A DNA stretch of 64,000 bases, taken from positions 7,316,001-7,380,000 of the forward strand of contig OZ017795.1 of the NCBI GenBank assembly GCA_963969395.1. The letters run 5' to 3'. A program made the translations under genes and the position numbers. Shown here piece after piece: positions 13,811 to 26,420 of the stretch. The stretch comes from Pseudoscleropodium purum (taxonomy: Eukaryota > Streptophyta > Bryopsida > Hypnales > Brachytheciaceae). The notes below the pieces were generated by a model. That model had not been told where the DNA came from. It saw only the letters and a list, made by a program, of their open reading frames with translations, and searched no databases. How positions within the stretch are numbered: the stretch's first letter is position 1; the number at the start of each line of letters is the position of its first letter.

Positions 13811-14822
13811 GAAGAAACCACATATGGAACTAAGGGCCATTTTACACTATCATTGTCCATGTCAAGAGGTCATGGGATTGAGTGGCCAAACTTTGTTGAA
13901 AGTACAAAGAAATGGGTAATAAATAGGCAAATTTGACAACCTTTTGACCATAGTTTGGGTCTCCATAGTTTGGCTGGTGAAACTTCCTTTGAGAATCCAT
14001 CACTTTTGGGGCATTTTTCTTGCCATATAGGCCATTTGGAGGGTGATAGCCTTTGAGTCAATAGGCCAAACTTTTGTAGTTTCTTGAAATGTGATTGGTG
14101 GAAATCCACAACCTCTCAACCTTTGGCCATTATAGTGTGAAGTGGCCTTGAGATTGGCTTTATATTGTGCTTGGAGCCAAATGAAAGGTTGGCTAGATTT
14201 GCCTTCAATCCGGCCCTTAATCTGGCCCCAATTTTTTTTTTAAGCTAGCACTGATTAATATAAAGTCCTTGGGGCGGATTCTAAGGCCAAATTTCCCATT
14301 CATAAGCTCTTGAATTTTCTCAATGCTTAATTAAAAAAATATAAAAACATGCATATTTATCTTCTTCTTTTTTTCTATATTTTTTTCTTTTTTTCTTTAA
14401 ATTAAAAATATATATTTTAAAATTTCTTTTTATTTCTTTTTATATTCCTAATACTTATATTTCAAAAATAGATAAGTGAATTTAGTTATATTTTTTGGAA
14501 CCTTTTATTTTTACTTTTAAAATTTACTAATTCTTTTATTTTTTCAAAATTATATATAAATAAAAACAGACTTCATATCTTATCATATATTTTTTTTATT
14601 TGATTGTTTGATTATTTGTTTAGTCAATATACATTGAATCACATTCCTTATTCTCCTACTTCTACAACATGGTGACTATTCAAAGGCAAAATGTTTTAGT
14701 ATCATTAGTATTGTGCGTTGCTTTGAAGTTTGTTTTCAATTCTATGTTGATGCATATATAAGTAGCTATACATTCCAATGATTTATCAATTCTCTAATGG
14801 TCTTTTTTCTTCTAAAAGATGA
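13811..14822. other. Intergenic, no gene seen
   Basis: AT-rich sequence with recurrent 'ggcc/ggcca' words between 13.86 and 14.3 kb. It may be the outer part of the transposon fossil that follows. No coding signal. Confidence 0.4.
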
Positions 14823-16144
14823 TTCAAGGCCACAAATACAATCATTACATAGACATAATAGACAAAAAGGATTTTTACACAATTAATTGTTGGATAGCTA
14901 TACTAATAATATGTTTCAAGATTGACTTAGGGTAAAAAAAAGAAATTGCTTTCTTCTTATGCCATTTTTTAGAACCACACATAAGATAAAAAAATATTCA
15001 AATGACTAAAAATATTGATGTTCAAATTAGAATTGCAGTTACACTTGCTAAACTTGCAATTAGCAATATATTGTTTGTGAATGGAGACTTATATAGTATA
15101 GTTAAAAATACCACATTTGTAATTGTATAGTACAACAATGTTGAAAAGTCATCAAAGATCATTTATACCCTACAATGATAGAAAAATTGACTACCAAAAA
15201 TAAAATAAAAGAGCTACCAAACTTGAATCCTTACAAGGTGTACCTTATATGATAGGAGCCATAGGCAATTTTTACATATCTATAGTGGCTTTAAAGTACT
15301 GTTGTCAAAAGAGATTTTACTCAATTCTTTTACAAGGAGTGTGCTCAATGTAAATTTTGGGATTTTAACTTTGGATGGGCAAGAGGTTGTCATGATTGGT
15401 CTATAATTCAAAAAAGTCAATTAGGTGAAGATGTTATGAAAAATAAATTTTTTCCTTACAAATTAATAGGAGATGCTGCATATCCAATGAGGCTTTGGTT
15501 TTAGCCCATGCAAAAAGTTTATTATTTATAACATCTTTGCTTCATTGGCTTCTTTGAATTACAAACCAATCATCATAATTCTTTGCCCATCCAAAATTAA
15601 AATTCCAAAAATCTATCCCTCCTTGTAAGTAAATTGGGTAAATTTTTTTTTCAACAATAGTACTTTGGAAAATTCCTAGTAGGGGCCACTACAGGTATGT
15701 AAGAACTATGTGTGGTTCGTATTATGTAAGGTACACCTTGTAGGGATTCAAATTTGGCAACTCTTCTAGTCATATTTTTGGAAATCAATTTTTCTATCAC
15801 TATAGGCAATAAATGTTTTTTGATAGCTTTACAACATTGTCATACAATTACAGACATGGTATTCTCACCATACTATATAAATCTCCAATCATAGACAATA
15901 TATTGCCAATTGCAAGTCTAGTAACTGTGATTGCAACTCTAATTTGAACATCAATACTTTTTGTCATTTGAGTATTTTTTTTCTTATGTGTGACTCCAAA
16001 AAATGGCACAAGAAGAAGGTAGTTTTTTTGTTTACCCTAAGTCAATCTTGAAACATATTATTAGTATAGCTCTTCAACAATTAATTGTATAAAAATCCTT
16101 TTAGTCTATTATGTCTACGTAATGATTGTATTTGTGGCCTTGAA
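14823..16144. mobile_element. PIF/Harbinger transposase fossil arranged as a large inverted duplication
   Basis: Two arms of about 630 bp (14823-15453 and 15512-16144) are reverse complements of each other at high similarity, around a 58-bp spacer. Read on the plus strand, the left arm and spacer encode pieces of a PIF/Harbinger (HARBI1-like) DDE transposase: a VPYMIGAIG segment, a FYSILLQGVCS segment, then FWDFNFGWARGCHDW and LIGDAAYPMRLWF in another frame. The right arm encodes the equivalent FGWAK..DDW piece on the minus strand. Frameshifts and stops interrupt both copies, so it is not functional. The family normally contributes the IGAIDG, GxxHD and GDxxYP blocks seen here. Confidence 0.75.
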
Positions 16145-17276
16145 TTTCTCCAAATCTAGCTCCAAGTATAAAGCCCTTGGGCTAGATTTAGAGAAATTGA
16201 GTGATCCTATTGGTTCAAACTTGGAGAGTTGTAGTCGACCTTCAATCTCACCCCACATATAAACCAAGCCTAAATGGAATTATTAATTTAATGATGTATT
16301 AATAGAATATGGTATTAGAGAAGACTTTGATAAAAATATATTATGATGACTAAGATAGAATGGAAGATTTGAAAGAATTGAAAAGGTGTTTTTATGCACT
16401 TTAAGAATACCAATACATAGAGATGAATTCTTGATTTGTATATAAAATATGCATACTCATAATCACTACTCAATGCAATGAAGAAAAACTATTATGACTT
16501 TAAATGAAGGAATAACATAAGTTTTTAGCGAATGAGGAAAAGGTGAATTAAAACAAAAGTGAATTTCAACCCAAAAATTTAACATGGTAGAAATATTTAT
16601 TTCCAAAGTTTACTTTATAAAGCATCAATAATTGATAATTCGTTTATCAATCATAAATCATTCACAAATCATAGAGTCATTCATAAATCATGCACAACAA
16701 ATGTTGAAAATAATATTAATAATAGATACTCAATAGGAGGAATTATTATTGGAAAGAATCACTATTCATTTGCAATTTGGACATTAATATATTAGATTAA
16801 TGTAAACCAATCAAGAAAGACCTTGATCTTGGTGCATAATTATGACCACCTTGTTCAATTTGAGAAGTAGGGAAGTTTATCTTTATTTTATAATCAAAAT
16901 TTGTAAATTATGCAATCAATTACTTGAACCAAAATTGTAAAAGTACTTAGTCAACTTACCTAAATCAGTATTAGAAAAACGTAGTAGTCCTTCAACGACT
17001 TTGTTAAAGACTTACTTGTTGATTTCAATGAGGAAGATTTATATGACTTTAAACTCGTTGAAGGATGTTTCTAAAACTGCAATCTCACTATACATTGAAA
17101 CTCGCCTGCCACCCTAGTTTCCCATTAGTTCCCCCCCCCCTCCTCTCTCAAAAAATTTGTGAGCCGTTGATTTTTTTGAAAAAAAATGCTTACCCTCAAA
17201 ATTGACGTTGATTTCTCAAAAAATCTCAAGATGTTGATCTTGTGAAATTTAATCTGAACCGTTCAAATATAAAATA
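16145..17276. other. Intergenic, short hairpin at 16.15-16.2 kb
   Basis: A local dyad 'aatttctccaaatctag' / 'ctagatttagagaaatt' lies just outside the Harbinger inverted duplication and may be a terminal repeat remnant. Near 16.26 kb, 'aaccaagcctaa' read on the minus strand resembles a Tourist/PIF end with a TTA target site. The rest is featureless. Confidence 0.35.
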
Positions 17277-17588
17277 CAAATATTGAATATGAATATGAAT
17301 ACGGGTACGGGTATTGGATATGAGTACTAAATACGTGTACTGAATATGGATATTGAATACGTGTACTAAATACGAATATTGGATATGCGTACTAAATACA
17401 TGTACTGAATACGGATATTGAATACGAGTACTGAATATGGATACTGGATATGCATATTGAATACGGGTACTAAATATGAATATTGAATACGGGTACTGGA
17501 TATGCGTATTGAATACGGGTACTGAATACAAATATTGAATATGGGTACTGAATACGGTAACTAAATACGGATACAGTATTGGATATGG
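17277..17588. repeat. 12-bp minisatellite (TACTGAATACGG-like units)
   Basis: About 25 degenerate 12-bp units of the type GAATAYGGRTAYT run head to tail. Because the unit is a multiple of three, the minus strand stays open and gives a Tyr/Ile/Phe/Ser-rich four-residue repeat of 129 aa. No start context or homology supports expression. Confidence 0.85.
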
Positions 17589-20500
17589 GATCAATTGTCC
17601 CATATTGTTTGTCAATAACTTTGATTCTAAAGATTACAAGAGGGGGTGGGGGTGAAGGGGTGTGAGATAAAAAAATTTAAATCAAATTCTAAATGATAGG
17701 TGGGGGTGGTAAAATAAAAAAATTTAAATAAAATTGAGGGGGGGAGTGCATAGTGACACAAAGTGTCACTATACACCTTAAGTGCCTAATAACTACATTT
17801 ACTCCAATCTCACTTTGTCACTTCAAAAGTTCATCAAGTTGGAAGAGGGAGAACCCCAACTAGGACTTCTAATATGTGGTGGATCCACATGTTGTCACAT
17901 GCTCTATTATGTTACATTATTCATTGCTTCTAAGGAGCCTTTTGTGTAATAGAATTTAATGTGGTGCATAGGAAGAAAATTTGGCAAAGGGAAACCACTC
18001 TTCATTGCCCTTTTCTTTATCCTTGAAAAACTTTAGAACTCATTATATACCACAAATGATAAAATTTAAAAATTTAAATTCATATTTGGAATCACAAACT
18101 TTGAATAGCTCAAAAAAATGAAGAAATACAAAATTAATCAACCTTGAAATAGGGGCCAAATCTATACATACATCCATGGAAAATTATTGGCTAGGGTTAG
18201 TTTCAGCTCCATGATGTGGTTTAGCATCAATGCTTTAGATCATACTATTTGAGTGTTGATATGCACCATACATACTAGTCATTTTGTCCAAAGGAGTTAA
18301 GGGAGGCAACGCATTTCTGACCACATAAGCAATTACACCTATCTATGAGGTAAGGTTCTTTAGCATAAATTTTTTCTATGTGCAAAAATAGAATTTAGAA
18401 GGTTTCCATAATTTTCCAGATTTTTTTTCACAAAACATAATTAGCATGAATTTTTAGTGGAAGATGGGCTTTTTTCTACTCTGGTGATAATTATAGACCT
18501 TCTTCTTTCCAACCAAGGGTTGGTTGCAAAATCTACCAAGGATAGTTGCAATATTGAGAGACTTGTTAGCTAATTATAGCATGCCACAACTGTACTAGAA
18601 ATTGTGCTATAATTAATCATTGATCATCTCTTCTGCATGAAAAGAAAACAACCTATGTTTGTTAGAATGAGGCCAAAAATGGGTTGCCTACCATATGTTG
18701 AAAATTGAATTTTAAGGATAGATTTTGAAAAGTCAATGTCATAATGTCATCCTCAATTAATTTCACATTATTTAAAGAAAAAATGGGGTCTGAAGAGAGA
18801 TATTTGGCCCTAGCTATCATTGCAAATACAAAAAAAAGACAATCAAATTTTATTTAAATAAATTATTATTATTATCAAAAAATTACAATCTTATAAATTT
18901 GGTTCTTGTAACAACTTGAAATGCCATGTCACCTCAGGTGACATGGTTGATTGCAATTTTACAATTTTAAATATTTTTTATTTTTTATATTTGCATTGCT
19001 AGCCAAAGTCAAATAGACCTCTTGAAGTCCATTTTTTTTTCCTAATGAAAATATGTTACAATTTCATTTATTCACACGAATAGTCACATTATTTTGCATC
19101 TATAAATAATTTATTCACTTTATAGAGTGCACTTTTTGGAATGAGCATTAGTTGCCATAAAGTTTGATGTTGCAAATTTTACAATAGGAATACTAGTAGT
19201 TAACTCCTAAATGCTCAAGGCACCATATTTTGGTCTCAACTAAACTTTAAAGTTAAATATCTTGTAGAAATTTATTTTCTTACAACTATTGTCATTGAAA
19301 ATAACTTGTCTATTACAACTCATTATTTGAAAAAATGAGTTGCATTTTGTGAATGGCATCTAGAAAAACGCATTTAAAACAACTTGTCTTTTCAAAAGCA
19401 AGTTGTTTTTTGAACAGTAAATCACAGTAATTTGTGCACTACAAAAGAAGAAATTTCTACTATTAAATAGAATCTTACCACCAAAGTACTATTTGGGATA
19501 TTTAAAGTCTATTTCAAGCATCAACAATTCAATTTTGAAAAGATTATTTATTATTTTTCTATTGAAGTTTTGTGCAAGGGTTTCTATTGTAAATCTTGGC
19601 TTTTTAGTATCAAGAGACTTTGGTAGATGAGTGACTTCAAATACAATGGATTGTGGGGGGATTGCATTGGAAATTTATTTAAAAGAATTTGAGATAAGAA
19701 TTTGAAAAGCCATGAATCAATTATAGTTGTGCATATTATGTCCTATTGTCCTTTGACCTCATTTTTTTTCCATGACTTGTCAATTTTAGATTTGATATAT
19801 AAAAAGAGGATTGAAAGACTTGAATTCACTTTTATAGTTTTAACACCTTCTTGATCAAACATTATAATCTTTGAATTCATAAGTGATATTGTCATGTTTT
19901 CTTCTCGTATGGGATCTATAATATGTTTCTTGATTTTATACAGTTAAAAATTTATGAAAATTGGTAACTTTTATTGAAACTTGACTACATTAGATCTTTT
20001 TTCAAGGGTTAATAAGACTACAAGTTCTAAGACTATACGGAACATGGGAACATCACCACTTGCAACATCAACAATATAATGAGGTTGGAAGACTTTCATG
20101 TTAAATAATATTAATTAATGAATATTTCAATATTTTTTGATATTTTAAAATATTTCAATATTTAAAATTTATTAATATTTTGGATAGTTGTGATTGGTCC
20201 ACAACTTTAGGGACAACTTTGAAATGGTCTAAAAAACATCTAATGTTTTGTTTAATTTTATGCAAACTCTACGAAACTCAAAAAAGACCTCAAGAATTTG
20301 AGGAAATATATGTTGAATCTTAGCATCACATTGAACTAGCAATGTCCAAGTAGTGTACATTTCAAGAAGTGGACTCTTCAAGTGACCACTATCAACTTCA
20401 AAAAATTCATAATCAATTCCATGAAGCTCCGAAAACAATCAAAGGACTCGGATGATATGCCGATTCAAAATTATTCAAGAAGTCTAACCTCCCCCAATCA

Positions 20501-20901
20501 TATGTGGGCTCTTCTGGACCTCCTAGTACAAGAGCCCCGGCGCCTTGGTTTGTGATGTACTGTCCACCGGCAGCGAGCGTGTGAGCATGAACTACGTGGG
20601 AAGTGTGCATGGCGCGCATTATATATTGATTTCCTGCATGCCGGCCATTTGTGCTGCCCTCAACATGCAGTTGTCGCCACCTCGATCCCGACCTATCCTC
20701 TTCCGCATTGGCGCACGGATCCTGTCGCCAACATATACATAGACCAGCTCCCCTGTACCAATCTCCACATTCTTATCTCCACAGTTTCCAGTAGAATTCC
20801 CCACTGACACCGGCCTCACGCTCCAACGATCCATCCCTGCATGTTAGTGCTCGATCTGTGATTACATACTCAGCTAGCTGGTGAGTCTGCTGCCTGGAAT
20901 C
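17589..20901. other. Intergenic, repeats only
   Basis: G-rich runs at 17.64-17.76 kb are followed by a segment (about 17767-17802) repeated almost exactly at 39128-39165. Near 19.2 kb, TTAACTCCTAAATGC matches the end signature of the dispersed TTAA family. No gene was recognised. Confidence 0.45.
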
Positions 20902-22516
20902 ATGGCCATGGCGACCGGAGTGGCAGAGCTTTCGACGGCATTCTCGTCACTAGTGCCGAACCGCGGAATTGCATCATGGAAGTCACTGAATGGGCAGGCG
21001 GTGACGATGCAAGCACCTGTTTGCAAGAGATCTCCCGCAGTTGTCGCTGTCAATGCAACTCAGCGACAGTGGGTAAGAACATCGATCTATGAGTGCATGC
21101 ATTCGAAACCCTGAATGAAGTTTAATTGTTGACGTGGATTCTTGTCTTGTATTGGAGTTGTGGTCACGGAGATGCAGGCTCACATTGAGTCTACCGGCGA
21201 GCTTTTTGAGTGGTTTTAACGTCAATTTCATTAAAGTGGCGCAATTCCGGCGCCAGAAGTTGTGACATATATGGACATAAAGGTCTAGTATGGATTTATG
21301 TTTCAGGACAGATGTTTTGAAACATGCTAGAGTATTGGAATTCCGCCCATGTAACGAAATTTTCGTGTTTGAATTTGGTACGTGGATGATCAGGCTGAAG
21401 AAGAGGAGAGTACGAAGAGGAGCAGCTTAGTGAGCACCGCTATGGCGTTGGCAGGTGTGGCTATGGTGGTGACGAGTGTGGCGGGCAGCGCTGAAGCGGC
21501 CATTCAAAAGGTGGAAGGCACGGAGCGCGGAGAGCAGGACGCTGTGACCACAGGCATCCGGGAGCGATCCACCCTTAGTACTGGCAAGGGCAACACTATG
21601 ATGGAAAGTGGCAAGGGCAACGCCCAGGTACTGGCTCACCCAGGGTGCTCTGTTTTGGCAGGGAATGTTTATTTTTTCTGTAGATCATACGCACTTATTG
21701 ACAACATGGGGAGCTTTCTAAGGTGCCCCATAATCCTCACAACTTTTTTAGGTATCTCAATTCTAGAGCACAGCTAGCCATATCGTCGTGCAATTGGCGC
21801 AGGATATGCTTTTTCCACAATTGATGTAAGATTTGAGTTACTTAACATCCTCTGAACCTTGTAAGAACCTTGCAATGACTTCAGTGTTAACGTAGAAACA
21901 AGGAGTTCAATAATTGGAGTATTTTGGAGACTACCTTGATCATGGGGACCGTGTCTATCCAGGGTGAAAGGACACTATGATTTATGATTCATTTGTGGGT
22001 GACTCAATGATGGAGTAAGAAAATCTTGGAAATTTGAGTGTCACAAATAACATCGAGGAGAGGTTGACTATGGCTTATATCCCAACACCTCTTCTTCGCA
22101 AGCCGCATGCCACCTGTAAACCTTGCAATACGCTGAAGGATTAATTAGAAGGCTGGAGTGTTATTTGACCGGGAATTTAACAGTGTCCTTCACGTTTGTA
22201 TATAGTATAGACAACATGTGCCTGAGAATCCTCTTCATCTCTAACTTGGTTCACTGTTGACGTGAGTTTAGGTGGCTAATTAAACGAATTTGTTTGTTGA
22301 TAAATGTGATAGGCTTCAGGAGGACTGATGTTAGGAGCACCCAAGCTGGAGGAGCCCGCGGGTGCATACCGCTCACCCCAGAGCAGCACATATGGAGTTG
22401 ATGACGTCGGAAGCAAGCGCTCTACTCCTGCAGGAATTCTGCAAGGCACCTCGGAGGGCAAGTCGGGCTCCGGCGGAGAAGCCAAGATTGGCGGATCTGC
22501 ACTGGCTGATGAGTAG
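20902..22516 (+). CDS. Unknown plastid-targeted protein with lumen-type signal (three exons)
   Basis: Exons are 20902-21072, 21394-21627 and 22313-22516, all phase 0 with GT-AG borders, giving 202 aa. Exon 1 begins MAMATGVAELSTAFSSLV and is rich in Ser/Ala/Val with few acids, like a chloroplast transit peptide. Exon 2 has an acidic EEEES stretch, then a hydrophobic segment (STAMALAGVAMVVTSVAG) ending in SAEAA. That resembles a second signal with an Ala-X-Ala thylakoid processing site. The mature part is small, hydrophilic and rich in Gly/Ser/Lys, with GKGN repeated twice. I do not recognise the family. Plastid lumen location is inferred from the two-part presequence. A frame starting GTG at 20881 extends it upstream without a better start. 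Confidence 0.65.
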
Positions 22517-23449
22517 ACCATAAATTTTTGATCCGTAAGTTGCTAGACTGTCCAGGATCTGTAATTCGTTGTCAGGGCTTTCTGGTTCTAATTAAGTAGC
22601 GCAAAGCTTGAAAGCTAGCTGTGCTACCTCCTCTGTAAATTTTTGTAAGCTTGAGACTTTAGTGTTCGCTGTTTGGGTTGTGCTAATGTACGTGCCTTCT
22701 CTAGCTTGTAAATGCAGTGCATTGATAAAGATGTTTGAGTTGAATGGAAATTACTAGTCTTTGGATTTATACTTTGTGTCAACATTCTTGTTCCCACTCT
22801 TGTTCTTGGGGATACACACCTTATCCCTACTTCGTCAAGAGTCTGTTCGTTGAACTGCAAACGAGATTGGTGGAGTATCAGTAATGGTTGATTTGCATGT
22901 TTTTGCACACCTGAGCACAACCTGTCACTGGAAATAGCGCATGCTGAAAATTGAAGTGACTTTCAACTATGGACTAGGTTATTGCAAAGCAGGCTAAGTT
23001 ATAAAAAAATAACCGCTACTTAGGACCTACTCAGCTGTGGGTAGCAAGGTTGATATTAGTTGATATTAGCCTACGACTATTGTTAATTTATTGTTTGTAC
23101 CTTCTCATCCATTCACCTCTCTTCCTTCTTGGTTTAGGAAAAAGTGTCAAAGGTTATTAGAATAGGTGAGTCTATAAGATTGGAATGAATCCAAATGAAA
23201 AATTCACATTTATATTGAACGAAATATCCATTCAACCCTTAAACGTCGAGGCAAACGTTTTGTGTCCAATGGATGACAAGGAATCAAACTATATAGGACA
23301 GAAGTACAACTATTCATCTTCAAAATTTGTTTTGGAAAGGGAAGATCTTTTATAGTAGTTTGACTTGCAATAACTACTTTTGCAATTTTGGAGGCTAGTG
23401 ATTCATACGGTAATAGAAAAGGATGATTTTCAGGTCACCCCTTCGACCT
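22517..23449. other. 3' flank and spacer
   Basis: Moderately GC-rich sequence just after the plastid-protein gene, probably 3' UTR to about 22.75 kb, then AT-rich spacer. No further gene seen. Confidence 0.4.
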
Positions 23450-24373
23450 TTAACTACTAAAGGACTGAGGCCCTTTTTCTGCCAAAAAACACTGAAAATT
23501 GCCATTTCTATAGCAAAGAGTAAAAAAAAGTTTAATTGTTTTTTTCCCACATCTAACCATAGGATCTTACACCTCACTAGTATTAAAAAGAGTGGGAAAA
23601 ATTTCAGAATTTTTCACCACAAAAATTGCAAGAAATTTGCATTTAAAGTGGAAAAAACAAGTTTTTCAGCACATTGCAGGATTGGATTTTTTGACTTTGA
23701 ACATTTTTAACTGAAAATTTTTGCACTACAGAGTTTTGAGCTTTAAATCTTTATAGTGTAGAATCGAGTTGAGAGTCTGGGGAAAAAAAAATAAAAAAAA
23801 ACTTAATTTTCATTCTTAAAAAAAATTGTTAAGTGGAAGTAGGTATAAGATAGAAGGAAAATCTAAAATATCCATATATTTTAGATGGAATTAAGATGCA
23901 CTAATCCCAATGGTGAGATTGTTCTAGCAAGTAAACTAAACCATGCAAAATAAAAAAATTAGAAAAATTAGAAAAATTGCATTCAAAAATGAATCCTACA
24001 AGTTACTTTTTTCACGAAGATGCTCTAACTACCCAAAAAATAAGAATGTCCATAACTTTCTCATAACAAATCCAAATGAAATGAATCAAAGCTTTACGGA
24101 TAGAAAAAAATATAGTCTATGAGGAAAAAAATTCAAATTTTTGAAATTTTTTTTTGTTGCCCAAATTGCCCCTGTCCCCTCGTTTGAGCTTATTTGTTCA
24201 TAACTATTGTTCCTAGGCATCAATTGTGAAAAAAATTATACTCCCATAAAGCTTATCAGTTTTTCTATCTTCAAAATAAGGATCAAGAAATCATGATAGA
24301 AATTCAACCCGTAGGTACCTACCCGAAATCCCATTTGTCTCTCCCGAAGGGACAATGGTCCTTTAGGGGTTAA
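23450..24373. mobile_element. TTAA-bounded inverted-repeat element, second copy
   Basis: The left end is TTAA followed by CTACTAAAGGAC. The right end is GTCCTTTAGGGG followed by TTAA. The interior (23.48-24.17 kb) is homologous, in inverted orientation, to about 56.93-57.79 kb: matching blocks are 'aaaattgccatttctat', 'aggatcttacacctcactag', 'gagattgttctagcaag' and 'gaatcaaagcttt'. It has no coding capacity. The frame at 23423-23710 lies wholly in the repeat and is treated as noise. Confidence 0.6.
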
Positions 24374-25384
24374 GGGTTAAGAAGATTTTTTTTTTCTGCA
24401 TTATTCTTCATCCTTATTTTTGTACACATTGAACTTAGTTTCTCCACAACTTTCCCACATCATATAGGTTGAAGTGCTTAAATTATCCAAAATAGGTGTT
24501 TCTACTTTACTTTGCAATTATTGGGCATAATCTCAATGTAAAAAGTTGAACCATTTGACTTCTTTGATTTTTTAACCAATCAAAATATGACACAACAAGC
24601 GAAACTGTTCTTCTATAGTTAGATTAGGTTAGGTAGATTCACACTCTCTAAGTTAATGTTGATTGGTAGTAAGGTAGTTTGCTCTTAAAGGTATTAGTGA
24701 GGTATTATGTTCTAAATGTGACCCCTATCTAGGAATGAATGACATGTTGCTTGAAATATGTATTAAAAGAGTAGACTACTTTAGTAGAGCTTTCTCTCAC
24801 TACCAAACCAATGAAATTTCTACTTCATAGTTACCTTGTTGAGAATTTGCATAGGCAAAGAGTGAGCATTATTGGTCTTAAGTTGACTCTAACTTTAACC
24901 CATTGAAACATGCCACTACAACAAAACTCTCCTACATTGAGATTATGAAATTTAATATCATTAGATCAGAAAAACATCCAAGAAATTGCAATGTTCCTTA
25001 GCATAGCTAGTAAGACTATTCTAATTGGCTCTTCATTCACTCTAGTTGTTTATTTCCTATTATATTAGGGTATGTTCTAGGAAAACCTTGTCAATATTGT
25101 CATTTTCCTTGAGCAAAATTGAAATCATAATTTACAAAGAAAGATCAACCCATAGAAATTTGTATTAGAGTATTGTAGGACTATTGAGAGAATTCAAGAA
25201 CTTAGATAAGCATGTAGATTCTAAGATTGTCACATACATGTGAAGTTAGAAGAAATAGCTTTTTCAAGTCCTATTCAACAATGTGAATTTAATATGATTC
25301 TTCTAAGGACTGTAAACTATGGTCAATTTCATTAAAATGGCACCATTTTGTTACTTTGGCACTTTTAACAATTTAGACTGCATA

Positions 25385-25560
25385 GATTAAAATCTATACT
25401 TGTCTTAGATATCAAAAATCTACATTAGTCCTATATATTTGAAATATATAGTAGTCCTAGATTTTTAAGACCATGCAATTTGAAATCTATACTAGTCTTA
25501 AATTTCTGAAATCTATAAGTATCCTAGACACTATAATCTATATCAATCTTAGATGTCGCT
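25385..25560. repeat. Degenerate minisatellite, about 35-40 bp unit
   Basis: The words 'aatctata', 'tagtc(c/t)ta' and 'agat(a/t)t' recur five or six times at roughly 35-40 bp spacing. Confidence 0.6.
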
Positions 25561-26054
25561 TTTGTAGTTCATATTGCACAATCTCAAATGATATATGCAT
25601 AAAAAAGACAAAAACCCCAAACTGAGCTACCAAAGAGTGATAATCTAGACTATTGTTTTTGGTCTAGAAAGCTTATCAAATTTGTCAAATGTGTATAGTT
25701 AGATTGTGTGAACTTCTCAAATGCAATTGAATTTCATTTTAACATATTTTGAACACTTAATATACTAAATGCAAATCTGAATTGTTTACTCTAAACCCTT
25801 CTTTTAATATATTTGTTTAATAGTTGCCAAATTGAATGTCAATTAAATTAAACAATGAAGTCAAATTAAGAAGTTTTTAAAGCTAGGTGCCAAAGGCAAC
25901 TAACTTCAAAAAGGCACTTATCAAATTTGGTGTGTTTGATATAAGAAAAAAAGGTCTTTATGTAAGTGGGGTGGTAGTAGGTGAAACTATCCATGTGAGA
26001 TATGTAAATTAGAATATATAGGAGTACAACCACTTATAATAAAGTCAAATTAAG

Positions 26055-26420
26055 AATTGAGTTCAAAATTAAATTCAGACCTCATTTAGTTATAGTAGAA
26101 TAACTTTAAGAAAATTTAACTTAGTTAATGTGGGTAATCAAGCCAAATTTCATCTCCAAAAATATATTTGAGGTTTTAAGACTCCAAGTAAAAGTTATGA
26201 ACAAATTTCAAGGAGAGGGTGGAAGGAAGATTTTTTTTGAGTTTTTCCAACGCCTTCTTTGAATTTTGTCTATAACTTTTTATTGGAGTTCCAAAACCTC
26301 AAAAAGATTTTTTGAGATAAAATTTAGCTTGATTACCCAATTTCTTTCAATTTAAAGTATTTTGAAAAAAATTATTCTACTAAGCCTAACGAGGTCTGAA
26401 ATTTATTTTTAAACCTAATT
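26055..26420. mobile_element. Fold-back (MITE-like) element
   Basis: The two halves are inverted copies. The left arm reads 'ttcagacctcatttag...tgggtaatcaagcc...tttgaggtttt', and the reverse complement of the right arm reads 'ttcagacctcgttagg...tgggtaatcaagct...tttgaggtttt'. Each arm is about 150 bp. The target site duplication is not clear. Confidence 0.65.

Noticed and set aside
23423..23710. 95-codon plus-strand frame
   Set aside because: Lies in a dispersed AT-rich repeat; the homologous copy at 57 kb is not open.
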